Both the position numbers and the translations under genes were made by a program. A stretch of DNA of 64,000 nt from Oscillospiraceae bacterium (GTDB lineage: Bacteria > Bacillota > Clostridia > Monoglobales > WRAG01): the NCBI GenBank assembly GCA_009780345.1, contig WRAG01000007.1:1-64000 (forward strand), in the 5' to 3' direction. Numbering within the stretch: the stretch's first letter is position 1; each line of letters starts with the position of its first letter. Below are positions 51,886 through 59,472 of the stretch, piece by piece. Below the pieces are notes generated by a model. That model made no database searches. It saw only the letters and a program-made list of their open reading frames with translations, and was not told where the DNA came from.

Positions 51886-52941
51886 ATGAAAATCGCTATA
51901 ATGGGATTTGGAGTTGTCGGTTCCGGCGTTTATGAGGTTATCGAGTCGGGCAACGACTCAATTGCCAAACGCGCGGGCGAACCGATTGAAATTAAGCATA
52001 TACTTGATTTGCGTGACTTTCCCGACCATGAACGGTCGGAGATTTTCACCAAATCTTTCGACGATATAATAAACGACAGCGAGATTGAGCTTGTCGCCGA
52101 AGTTATAGGCGGGCTGAACCCTGCTTACGATTACACAAAACGACTTTTGACGGCAGGGAAGAGTGTTGTGACGTCCAACAAAGAGCTTGTTGCGTGTCAC
52201 GGAACGGAATTATTAGAACTTGCCGCGCAAAACGGCGCGCAATATATGTTTGAGGCAAGCGTTGGCGGCGGGATTCCGATTATTCGTCCTATAAATTCCT
52301 GTCTTGCGGCGAATTCCATCACAGATATTATGGGAATTTTGAACGGCACGACGAACTATATCCTAACCCGAATGATAAAGGATAATCAATCGTTCGAGGA
52401 AGCTTTAGCCGGCGCGCAAGAGCGGGGCTACGCCGAGCGCGATCCGTCGGCGGATATTGAGGGCAAAGACACCTGCCGAAAGATTGCGATCCTTGCAAGT
52501 TTGGCGTTTGAGCGATTTGTAAATTCGGACGAAATTCCAACCGAGGGGATTACGAAAATCACTCTCGAAGATGTTGTGTTTGCCGAAAGTCAGGGCAAGG
52601 TTATCAAGCTTGTCGGAATGGCAAGCAAGGTTGGCGATAAGGTTTTCGCAAAGGTTTGCCCTGTTATGATGGATAAATCGCACCCGCTTGCGGGAGTTGA
52701 GGATGTATTTAACGGAGTTTTGCTCCATGCCGACAATGTTGGCGACGTGTTATTCTACGGGCGCGGCGCGGGCAAACTACCTACCGCAAGCGCGGTTGTT
52801 GCGGATATTATTGATGTGATGCGCCACAAAAATACACCGCAACGGAAACTGTGGAGCGGCACGGCGGAAGTTTTGCCGAAAATTCCGGAGGAAGTTAAGG
52901 CGAAACTGAGTGAAAACGGTATCACTGTATTGTATAATTGA
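51886..52941 (+). CDS. hom: Homoserine dehydrogenase without ACT domain
   Basis: 351 residues from ATG 51886 (SD AAAGGAG). The Rossmann start IAIMGFGVVGSGVYE, TSNKELVACHG, EASVGGGIPIIRPI and MGILNGTTNYILTRM are diagnostic. The typical Firmicutes enzyme is about 430 residues with a C-terminal ACT domain; here the protein ends after the catalytic domain (AKLSENGITVLYN). It is followed by lysC with 14 bases between. Feedback control may thus lie in the lysC ACT domains. Confidence 0.93.
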   Translation: MKIAIMGFGVVGSGVYEVIESGNDSIAKRAGEPIEIKHILDLRDFPDHERSEIFTKSFDDIINDSEIELVAEVIGGLNPAYDYTKRLLTAGKSVVTSNKELVACHGTELLELAAQNGAQYMFEASVGGGIPIIRPINSCLAANSITDIMGILNGTTNYILTRMIKDNQSFEEALAGAQERGYAERDPSADIEGKDTCRKIAILASLAFERFVNSDEIPTEGITKITLEDVVFAESQGKVIKLVGMASKVGDKVFAKVCPVMMDKSHPLAGVEDVFNGVLLHADNVGDVLFYGRGAGKLPTASAVVADIIDVMRHKNTPQRKLWSGTAEVLPKIPEEVKAKLSENGITVLYN

Positions 52942-52955
52942 GGAGTGGATATATA

Positions 52956-54161
52956 ATGGGATTGATAGTTCAAAAATACGGCGGAAGTTCTGTTGCGGAC
53001 GGAGAGAGAGTGAAAAACGTCGCGAACCGCGTGACCGAGTGCTATAACGCAGGAAATTCGGTGGTTGTCGTTGTGTCGGCGCAAGGTGATACAACCGACG
53101 ACTTAATCGCGAAAGCGATGGAGCTTAACGAAAACCCGTCGAAGCGGGAAATGGATATACTTATGTCGAGCGGAGAGCAAATTTCCATGTCGCTGCTTGC
53201 GATCGCGATTGAGAGGTTAGGATTTCCGGTGGTGTCGCTTACGGGTTGGCAGGCGGGAGTTGAAACCACTTCAGCCGCCGGCAACGCGCGGATTAAGAAA
53301 ATTGATACCGAACGGTTAAAGCGAGAGCTTGACAAGAAGAAAATCGTAATTGTCGCAGGATTTCAAGGGATTGATAAATATGATAATATCACAACGCTCG
53401 GGCGTGGCGGCTCGGACACTTCGGCGGTTGCGCTGGCGGCGGCGTTGCACGCTGACAAATGCGAGATTTACACCGATGTTGACGGAGTTTACACCGCCGA
53501 TCCGCGGATTGTAAAGACCGCGAAAAAGCTTGACGCAATAACATACGATGAAATGTTGGAACTTGCGAGCCTCGGCGCGAACGTGCTTCATAACCGAAGC
53601 GTTGAGATGGCGAAAAAATATAATGTAAAACTTGAAGTGAAATCCAGTTTCGAGCGAATTGACGGAACAATAGTAAAGGCGGCGATTGATGTGGAAAAAA
53701 TGCTTATTCGAGGAGTTACACGAGATAATGATGTTGCGAAAATCGCGCTTATCGGGCTTGCAGACGAGCCGGGCGTTGCGTTTCGGGTGTTTTCGCTGCT
53801 TGCGAAAGAGGGAATCAATGTTGACGTGATTTTGCAATCTATCGGGCGGAGCAATACGAAAGATATTTCGTTTACCGTGACAAAAGGTAATATGAAGCGG
53901 GCTTTGGAAATTTTAGAAGCGAACAAATCGGAACTCGGCGCGAACGAAATTGTTCATAACGACGAGATGAGCAAAGTTTCGATCGTCGGCGCGGGAATGG
54001 CAAGCAACGCCGGCGTTGCGTCTACCATGTTTGAAGCGCTTTTCGACGCGGGAATTAATATTCATATGATTTCGACGTCCGAGATTAAGGTGTCGGTGTT
54101 GATCGACCAAAAAGACGCCGAAAAAGCGGTGATAGCAATCCATGATAAGTTTGGAATATAG
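52956..54161 (+). CDS. lysC: Aspartate kinase
   Basis: 401 residues. The kinase domain begins VQKYGGSSVADGERVKNVA and contains GFQGIDKYDNITTLGRGGSD. Two ACT domains occupy the C-terminal third (VAKIALIGLADEPGVAFRVF and VSIVGAGMASNAGVASTMFE). It makes aspartyl phosphate, the first step towards lysine, threonine and methionine. ATG 52956 has SD GAGGAG. It is cotranscribed with hom. Confidence 0.96.
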   Translation: MGLIVQKYGGSSVADGERVKNVANRVTECYNAGNSVVVVVSAQGDTTDDLIAKAMELNENPSKREMDILMSSGEQISMSLLAIAIERLGFPVVSLTGWQAGVETTSAAGNARIKKIDTERLKRELDKKKIVIVAGFQGIDKYDNITTLGRGGSDTSAVALAAALHADKCEIYTDVDGVYTADPRIVKTAKKLDAITYDEMLELASLGANVLHNRSVEMAKKYNVKLEVKSSFERIDGTIVKAAIDVEKMLIRGVTRDNDVAKIALIGLADEPGVAFRVFSLLAKEGINVDVILQSIGRSNTKDISFTVTKGNMKRALEILEANKSELGANEIVHNDEMSKVSIVGAGMASNAGVASTMFEALFDAGINIHMISTSEIKVSVLIDQKDAEKAVIAIHDKFGI

Positions 54162-54176
54162 GATTTATATTCTTTA

Positions 54177-54273
54177 AAGCCCCCTTAGGCAAAGGGGGTG
54201 CCCTGCAAGGGCGGGGGATTGTCAAAACACAATCCTCAGTCACTTCGTGACAGCTCCTTTGCCAAAGGAGCCT
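54177..54273. repeat. Palindromic Clostridia-type intergenic repeat
   Basis: AGCCCCCTTAGGCAAAGGGG at the left and CTCCTTTGCCAAAGGAGCC at the right form outer hairpins. In between lie GCCCTGCAAGGGC, GATTGT...ACAATC and CAGTCACTTCGTGACAGC. I know this kind of sequence as an abundant repeat in many Clostridia genomes. It lies just before the SD of the next gene. Confidence 0.7.
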
Positions 54274-54290
54274 TTTAAGGAGGTAGTATA

Positions 54291-55457
54291 ATGAGATCTT
54301 GTGGGACAGTCGTACGAGGAATTCGCGCTCCGATATTGAAAAACGGAGATAATTTGGCGGAAATTTGTGTTGAAAGCCTATTGACCGCCGCGAAAAGCGA
54401 CAATTTTTCTATCGACGATAATGATATATTGGGAATAACCGAAGCAATCCTCGCCAGAACGCAAGGGAATTACGCAACCATCGAAGATATTGCCGCGGAT
54501 ATTAATGAAAAGTTTAAAGGCGATACAATCGGACTGGTTTTCCCTATTACGAGCAGAAATAGATTTTCCATGATTCTGAAAGGAATCGCTTTGACGAACA
54601 AGAAGATTATAATTCAATTAAGTTATCCGTCTGACGAAGTCGGAAATCCTTTGATTTCCGCCGAGCAGTTGCACGCCGCCGACGTTAATCTATGGAGCGA
54701 CGTTTTCACAACGGAAGAGTTCACCAAAGTTTTCGGAGAACGCAAACACCCGTTCACCGATATGGATTATATTGATTTTTACGAAAAAATGGGCAATGTA
54801 ACGATCGTTTTGGCAAATAATCCCGTTGAGATATTAAAGCATACTAAGGATGTTTTGGTGTGCGACATTCATACGAGGAATCTGACAAAAGATTTGCTTA
54901 AAAAGTCGGGTGCCGAAACTTTATTCTCGCTTGACGAAATATTGACGAACAGCCGTAACGGCAGCGGATATAACGCTGAATACGGATTACTTGGCTCAAA
55001 CATCGCGAACGAAAGCCAAGTAAAATTGTTTCCGCGAGATTGTTTCGAGTTTGTAGAAGAAGTTCAATCGTTGATTCGCGAAAAGACCGGCAAAACGGTA
55101 GAAGTATTGGTATACGGCGACGGCGGATTTAAAGATCCTGTCGGGTTTATATGGGAGCTTGCCGACCCGGTTATCGCGCCGGGATTTACCGACGGCTTGT
55201 CGGGATTGCCGGAGGAAACTAAGATCAAATACTTGGCGGACAGCAGGTTCGCGAACCTTTCCGGCGCCGAGTTGGACGCGGCGATAAAAGATCATTTGCA
55301 GAACAAAGATTCTGTTGACTTTGAATCGGAAGGCACAACGCCAAGAAGGATTGTTGACTTGGTAGGCAGTTTATGCGACCTGACTTCCGGAAGCGGCTCG
55401 AAAGGTACGCCGTTTATATTTATCAAAGGATATTTTGATCACCTAGGTGTGGAATAG
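54291..55457 (+). CDS. Coenzyme F420-0:L-glutamate ligase-like protein
   Basis: 388 residues, related to CofE/F420_ligase proteins of Firmicutes (GTVVRGIRAPILKNGDNLAEI, DNDILGITEAILARTQGNYA, LIYGDGGFKDP-like segment). The SD is AAGGAGG. Clostridia generally lack F420, so the true glutamate acceptor is unknown; the name denotes the family only. It is followed by a short hairpin related to the rpmH leader and by a small conserved gene. Confidence 0.78.
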   Translation: MRSCGTVVRGIRAPILKNGDNLAEICVESLLTAAKSDNFSIDDNDILGITEAILARTQGNYATIEDIAADINEKFKGDTIGLVFPITSRNRFSMILKGIALTNKKIIIQLSYPSDEVGNPLISAEQLHAADVNLWSDVFTTEEFTKVFGERKHPFTDMDYIDFYEKMGNVTIVLANNPVEILKHTKDVLVCDIHTRNLTKDLLKKSGAETLFSLDEILTNSRNGSGYNAEYGLLGSNIANESQVKLFPRDCFEFVEEVQSLIREKTGKTVEVLVYGDGGFKDPVGFIWELADPVIAPGFTDGLSGLPEETKIKYLADSRFANLSGAELDAAIKDHLQNKDSVDFESEGTTPRRIVDLVGSLCDLTSGSGSKGTPFIFIKGYFDHLGVE

Positions 55458-55458
55458 T

Positions 55459-55488
55459 CTGCGCCAACTTACGCGCAATTTGACGCAG
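55459..55488. repeat. Short hairpin related to the leader P1 helix
   Basis: CTGCGCCAACTTACG pairs imperfectly with CGCAATTTGACGCAG. Read on the minus strand it contains CTGCGTCAAATTGCG, the same P1 sequence as in the leader at 45556. Confidence 0.45.
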
Positions 55489-55529
55489 ATATTATTTAAG
55501 GCACTATTTAACTTAAGGAGGCTATTTTT

Positions 55530-55835
55530 ATGCCGGCGAAAAAGAAAGTTGAAAAGAAAGAAAACGAGGTTTTCACCTATAAGGGCAAGCCGTTGCTTCG
55601 ATGCGAAAACGTGCTTTACTACGGAAATCCCGAAGATAAGTATATCGCGCGGTTTACGGTTGAGAGTAGCGACGACGTAATGGGATTGCCGGTTGCGAGC
55701 CGCGTTACCATTGATTTGATGACAAACGAGGGTGAAGAGCGGTCGAAAATTATCAAGCAAGCGGAGCGGGACGGACTTTACAAGGCGCTTGATATAGGCT
55801 GTTTTTGGTTGGAAGATGCGCTTGAACATTTTTGA
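55530..55835 (+). CDS. Conserved small protein of unknown function
   Basis: 101 residues with a lysine-rich start (PAKKKVEKKENE) and a compact beta-rich body (YIARFTVESSDDVMGLPVASRVTIDL, DIGCFWLEDAL). A strong SD (AAGGAGG) precedes ATG 55530, and a terminator follows. It looks like a real, soluble housekeeping-type protein. I do not recognise the family. Confidence 0.75.
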   Translation: MPAKKKVEKKENEVFTYKGKPLLRCENVLYYGNPEDKYIARFTVESSDDVMGLPVASRVTIDLMTNEGEERSKIIKQAERDGLYKALDIGCFWLEDALEHF

Positions 55836-55865
55836 GTTGGTGAAGTAACAATGTAAATACTATAA

Positions 55866-55892
55866 TAAAAAAGAGCCTTTCGGCTCTTTTTT
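55866..55892. terminator. Bidirectional terminator
   Basis: A-run, GAGCC-TTTC-GGCTC, T-run, between convergent genes; almost identical to 44273. Confidence 0.92.
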
Positions 55893-56277
55893 AATACATG
55901 CTTCCGCCCTCGCGTCCGGCAATAATATGAAAATGCAGATGTCCCACCGTTTGCCCGCCGTCCGAGCCGCAATTGTTGACAATTCGATATCCGTTATCGT
56001 CAAACCCAAGTTCCGCCGCCAAATTTTTCGCGATAACGAAAATATGAGCCACGATTTGCGAATTTTCCTCATTTAACTCGTTCGCCGACGGTATATGCGC
56101 CTTCGGAACAACCAAAATATGGTGCGGCGCAACCGGCGCAATGTCTCGAAACGCTATTACCAAATCATCCTCGTAAACCTTATCGCACGGAATTTCTCCC
56201 GCTATAATCTTACAAAACAAGCAAGCAGGCACGCCTGCACCATTTTCGCACACCGAATTATTTAAAACGTTTGACAT
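55891..56277 (-). CDS. HIT family protein with repeat-encoded N-terminal extension
   Basis: 128 residues. CLFCKIIAGEIPCDKVYEDD, VAPHHILVVPKAHI and the histidine triad GHLHFHII are present; HIT proteins hydrolyse purine nucleoside phosphoramidates or dinucleotides. ATG 56277 with SD AAGGAGG 11 bases upstream gives an unusual extension of about 19 residues before CLFC; it includes GAGVPAC, encoded by a small palindrome (GCAGGCGTGCCTGC) also seen at 61649. The gene follows alaS by 22 bases. Confidence 0.92.
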   Translation of the reverse strand: MSNVLNNSVCENGAGVPACLFCKIIAGEIPCDKVYEDDLVIAFRDIAPVAPHHILVVPKAHIPSANELNEENSQIVAHIFVIAKNLAAELGFDDNGYRIVNNCGSDGGQTVGHLHFHIIAGREGGSMY

Positions 56278-56299
56278 GTCTCCTGCGACCTCCTTTATT

Positions 56300-58912
56300 T
56301 TAAACGCTCGCAACCATCTCCCTGATTTTATTGAATGCTTCAAGAGTTTTGCTGAAGTCATTTCCGCTGCCTTGCGCGCTGTCCGGCTTTCCGCCGCCGC
56401 CGCCGCCCAAAATAGCAGAAGCTTCTTTAACAATATTTCCGCAATGTATGCCTTTTTCAACCGCGTCTTTTGTTGCCATCGCGACCATGCTCCCCTTACC
56501 ATCAGTCACCGAAACAAGCACAATCACCGAGTTTGAAATGTTTTGCTTCAAATGGTCGCCCATTGCGCGCATTGAATTAACATCAAGTCCGTCCGCAACC
56601 CGCGTAACAATCAGGCTAACTTTGCCGACCGTTTCAGCTTGGTTCGCCAAATCGTCTGACTCCGCCGCCGCCATCTTACCTTTTAGGCTTTCGATTTCTC
56701 GTTTAGATTCTTTAAGCTCCTCGGTCAAACTTTCTGCCTTAATCACAACGTCACTCACCTGTGTTTTCAGCACTTTCGCGAGCTTAGTCGTCGTGTTTTC
56801 ATAATCGCCTATCAATTTCAAAATATTGAACCCGGTTATTGCCTCAATCCGCCGAACTCCGGCGGCAACGCCGCTTTCGGACAGGATTTTAAACAACCCA
56901 ATCTCGCCGGTGTTCTTCACATGACATCCGCCGCACAATTCGGTCGAAAAATCGCCCATTTTCAGCACGCGAACCGTATCACCGTACTTCTCGCCGAATA
57001 ATGCGACCGCGCCGAGTTTCGTCGCTTCGTCGGGCGTGGTTACGATAGTTTCGACAGGCAAGTTTGCCAAAATCGCCGCGTTTACAAGTCCCTCAACTTC
57101 TTTTAATTGCTCGTCAGTCATAGCTTCAAGGTGCGTAAAGTCAAACCGCACGCGGTTCGCGTCCACAAGCGAACCCGCTTGGGTTACGTGCGAGCCGAGA
57201 ACTTGACGAAGCGCGGCTTGCAGCAGATGCGCGGCAGAGTGGTTGCGGATTATATCACCGCGATTCTCCCAATCCGCTCTTAAGAATACGTTTTTCCCAA
57301 TGGCAATTTTGCCATTTTCAGCAACTATGGCGCGGTGGATAATTTTACCGTTTTGTTTCTGCGTATCTATAACACACATAGACACAGTTATGTCTTTGCC
57401 TATCCAAATTCCACCTTTGTCCCCAACTTGCCCACCGCTTTCAGCATAAAACGGAGTTTTATCAAAGATTATATCAAATTCGCCATTCTCTCGCTCGACC
57501 ACCGCCAAAACTTTCGCCTCGCACTCAAACGTATCATACCCGACAAACTCGGTATCCGGCAAATCGGCGAATGCGTCGTCGTCCCAACCCGCTTCGTCCT
57601 GCGAACCACGGCTTGACCGCGCAAGCTCACGCTGTTTGTTCATCTCTTCCTCGAATTTTTCTAAATCCACCGAAAGATTGGACTCCTCCAAAATTTCAAC
57701 CGTCAAATCAATCGGAAATCCGTAAGTATCATACAGTTTAAACGCGTCCTCACCGGACAGCACGGTTTTTCCGCTGTCGGTCAACGCTTTAATATAGTCA
57801 GACAGAATCGCCAAACCTTGCTCGATGGTTTCAAGGAATCGCTCTTCTTCCGTTTTCACGCTTTTCACAATCAGTTCAGCTTGCTCGATAAGATTCGGGT
57901 ATGCCGCGCCGTTTTCGGCAATTACGGTTTGCGCAATCTCGAATAGGAACGGCTTTTTAACGCCTAACAATCGCCCGTGCCTTGCCGCGCGGCGCAGAAG
58001 GCGGCGCAAAACATAGCCACGCCCCTCGTTTGACATTCTAACGCCGTCGCTTAAAAGCATTACGGTACTTCGGATATGGTCGGTAATTACGCGAATCGAA
58101 ACATCGGTTTCGGCGTTCTTGCCGTACTCCGCTTTCGTCATTTTGCAAACATGGTCGAGGATTTTTCGAACCGAATCAACTTCGAACAGCGAATTCACGT
58201 TTTGCATAATGCACGCCATTCGTTCAAGTCCCATACCCGTGTCGATATTCGGCTTCGCAAGCGGATTATAGTTACCCTCCGCGTCCTTGTCGAACTGGGT
58301 GAAAACGAGATTCCAATATTCAACAAACCTGTCACATTCGCAGCCAACCACGCAATCAGGGCTTCCGCAACCGTTCTCAACGCCGCGGTCAAAGTACAGC
58401 TCGCTGCACGGTCCGCACGGACCTTGACCAATTTCCCAAAAGTTATCTTCCTTGCCCATTTTCACGATTTTATCGCGAGGAACGCCGACATGGTTCACCC
58501 AAATTTCAATCGCGTCGTCGTCTTCTTCGTAAACGCTAATCCAAATTTTATCCGCCGGAAGTTCAAGAACATCAACCGAGAACTCCCACGCCCAAGCGGT
58601 TGCTTCCTTTTTAAAATAATCGCTGAACGAGAAATTTCCAAGCATCTCGAAGAAAGTTCCGTGCCGCGCGGTCTTGCCGACACGCTCGATATCCGGCGTT
58701 CGGATACATTTTTGGCAGGTTGTAATCCGCGGCGCCGGCGGCGTTTCCTTGCCGGTGAAGTATGGCTTCAACGGCGCCATTCCCGCGTTGATAAGCAGCA
58801 AGCTGTTATCATTTTGCGGCACAAGCGGGAAAGAAGGTAGCCGAAGATGTCCTTTGCTTTCAAAGAATGACAGATATTTTTCGCGAATTTCGTGCAGGCT
58901 TAAATTTTGCAT
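56300..58912 (-). CDS. alaS: Alanyl-tRNA synthetase
   Basis: 870 residues, full length. The class II core (LINAGMAPLKPYFTGKETPP, RVGKTARHGTFFEMLGNFSF), the editing domain (HSAAHLLQAALRQVLG, CGGCHVKNTGEIG) and the C-Ala domain with GGGGGGKPDSAQGSG are present. SD GAGGAG precedes ATG 58912. No T-box leader, common for Firmicutes alaS, is seen upstream; instead a type I toxin-antitoxin locus lies there on the same strand. Confidence 0.97.
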   Translation of the reverse strand: MQNLSLHEIREKYLSFFESKGHLRLPSFPLVPQNDNSLLLINAGMAPLKPYFTGKETPPAPRITTCQKCIRTPDIERVGKTARHGTFFEMLGNFSFSDYFKKEATAWAWEFSVDVLELPADKIWISVYEEDDDAIEIWVNHVGVPRDKIVKMGKEDNFWEIGQGPCGPCSELYFDRGVENGCGSPDCVVGCECDRFVEYWNLVFTQFDKDAEGNYNPLAKPNIDTGMGLERMACIMQNVNSLFEVDSVRKILDHVCKMTKAEYGKNAETDVSIRVITDHIRSTVMLLSDGVRMSNEGRGYVLRRLLRRAARHGRLLGVKKPFLFEIAQTVIAENGAAYPNLIEQAELIVKSVKTEEERFLETIEQGLAILSDYIKALTDSGKTVLSGEDAFKLYDTYGFPIDLTVEILEESNLSVDLEKFEEEMNKQRELARSSRGSQDEAGWDDDAFADLPDTEFVGYDTFECEAKVLAVVERENGEFDIIFDKTPFYAESGGQVGDKGGIWIGKDITVSMCVIDTQKQNGKIIHRAIVAENGKIAIGKNVFLRADWENRGDIIRNHSAAHLLQAALRQVLGSHVTQAGSLVDANRVRFDFTHLEAMTDEQLKEVEGLVNAAILANLPVETIVTTPDEATKLGAVALFGEKYGDTVRVLKMGDFSTELCGGCHVKNTGEIGLFKILSESGVAAGVRRIEAITGFNILKLIGDYENTTTKLAKVLKTQVSDVVIKAESLTEELKESKREIESLKGKMAAAESDDLANQAETVGKVSLIVTRVADGLDVNSMRAMGDHLKQNISNSVIVLVSVTDGKGSMVAMATKDAVEKGIHCGNIVKEASAILGGGGGGKPDSAQGSGNDFSKTLEAFNKIREMVASV

Positions 58913-58934
58913 AATTTTTTCTCCTCAAAAAGTA

Positions 58935-58963
58935 TTGACAAATTTAAAATAATGGTATATAAT
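58935..58963 (+). promoter_or_regulatory. Promoter of the antisense antitoxin RNA
   Basis: Consensus TTGACA (58935-58940), 17 bases, TATAAT (58958-58963) on the plus strand, pointing towards the end of the toxin gene. Confidence 0.85.
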
Positions 58964-58969
58964 AGCAAA

Positions 58970-59057
58970 TAAGAGCGGCTAATGGGAATGGTCGTTCCTC
59001 GAAATTCATAGAACTTGTAGGAAACGCCGTGCCGCATTGGTGCGGCTATTTCTTTTT
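58970..59057 (+). ncRNA. Putative antisense RNA antitoxin
   Basis: From the expected transcription start near 58970 the transcript would run to the terminator GCCGCA-TTGG-TGCGGC (59031-59046) followed by a T-rich tract, giving about 87 nt. It is complementary to the last bases and the 3' untranslated part of the toxin mRNA. There is no open frame. This is the layout of type I antitoxins such as those of the TxpA/BsrG class. Confidence 0.7.
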
Positions 59058-59129
59058 ATGCTTTAGGCATAAGCCGATAATACTAACAATCAACAATAGC
59101 AACTGAAAAAGCTCGCCATATGTAATCAT
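59046..59129 (-). CDS. Small holin-like type I toxin peptide (27 aa)
   Basis: ATG 59129 to TAG 59046-59048 encodes 27 residues: a short polar start MITYGE, one transmembrane helix (LFQLLLLIVSIIGLCL) and a KHKKK tail. This matches the putative holin-like toxin type in Firmicutes. The SD GGAGG (59146-59142) lies in a perfect hairpin with CCTCC four bases upstream, so translation should be restrained. The antisense RNA overlaps its 3' end. It is too short for standard ORF calling. Confidence 0.75.
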   Translation of the reverse strand: MITYGELFQLLLLIVSIIGLCLKHKKK

Positions 59130-59141
59130 TTTGCAGCATCA

Positions 59142-59155
59142 CCTCCTTACGGAGG
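59142..59155 (-). promoter_or_regulatory. SD-sequestering hairpin of the toxin mRNA
   Basis: CCTCC-GTAA-GGAGG on the minus strand hides the toxin's SD in a 5-bp stem. Confidence 0.7.
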
Positions 59156-59192
59156 AATAACCTTGCCGCTCTTAATTTGCCACTTTCCATTA

Positions 59193-59222
59193 TATCACAA
59201 ATCCAAAATTTTGCAAGTATTT
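59193..59222 (-). promoter_or_regulatory. Toxin promoter
   Basis: On the minus strand TTGCAA, a 16-base spacer and TATAAT lie about 65-95 bases upstream of the toxin ATG. Confidence 0.65.
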
Positions 59223-59299
59223 TTCGTTTTGTGCAAGTTGCACAAAAAAATCGTATAATATTGTCTATTTTATTAGTTAAATCGTTTATGATGTTCTGT

Positions 59300-59305
59300 T
59301 ATAAT
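59300..59305 (+). promoter_or_regulatory. Possible -10 box for the EF-G-like gene
   Basis: TATAAT at 59300-59305 with TTAAAT 17 bases upstream. The start of transcription would lie near 59312, about 20 bases before the structured leader. Confidence 0.5.
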
Positions 59306-59330
59306 AATACCTATATCAAAAAATTTTAAA

Positions 59331-59453
59331 TTTGCGTCAAATTGCGTGAGGTTTCGCCTAAACAAGCCTCGAAAAGCCGCAGGCGTATGGGCTATACGTT
59401 GAGGACTTTTCGTAGGCGAAGTTTCGGCGAAAGATTGCGTAATTTCACGCAAA
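59331..59453 (+). ncRNA. Structured 5' leader element, copy B (EF-G paralogue)
   Basis: The closing helix strands TTGCGTCAAATTGCG (59332-59346) and CGTAATTTCACGCAA (59438-59452) are identical to copy A. The inner helices differ but keep pairing: CGAAAAG/CTTTTCG (59370-59376/59406-59412) and CGTAT/ATACG (59384-59388/59394-59398). GCCT/AGGC (59366-59369/59414-59417) replaces GAG/CTC of copy A. TTCGCCTA/TAGGCGAA is an additional alternative. It ends 3-7 bases before the SD. Confidence 0.65.
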
Positions 59454-59472
59454 TTAACTGGAGGGATTTGGC

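Noticed and set aside
56278-56502. Upstream extension of the HIT frame to 203 residues
   Set aside because: It overlaps the alaS 3' end in another frame; the HIT start at 56277 has its own SD.
58913-59300. T-box riboswitch for alaS
   Set aside because: No AG-bulge, specifier hairpin or T-box consensus (TGGNACCGCG) is visible; the stretch is explained by the toxin-antitoxin locus.
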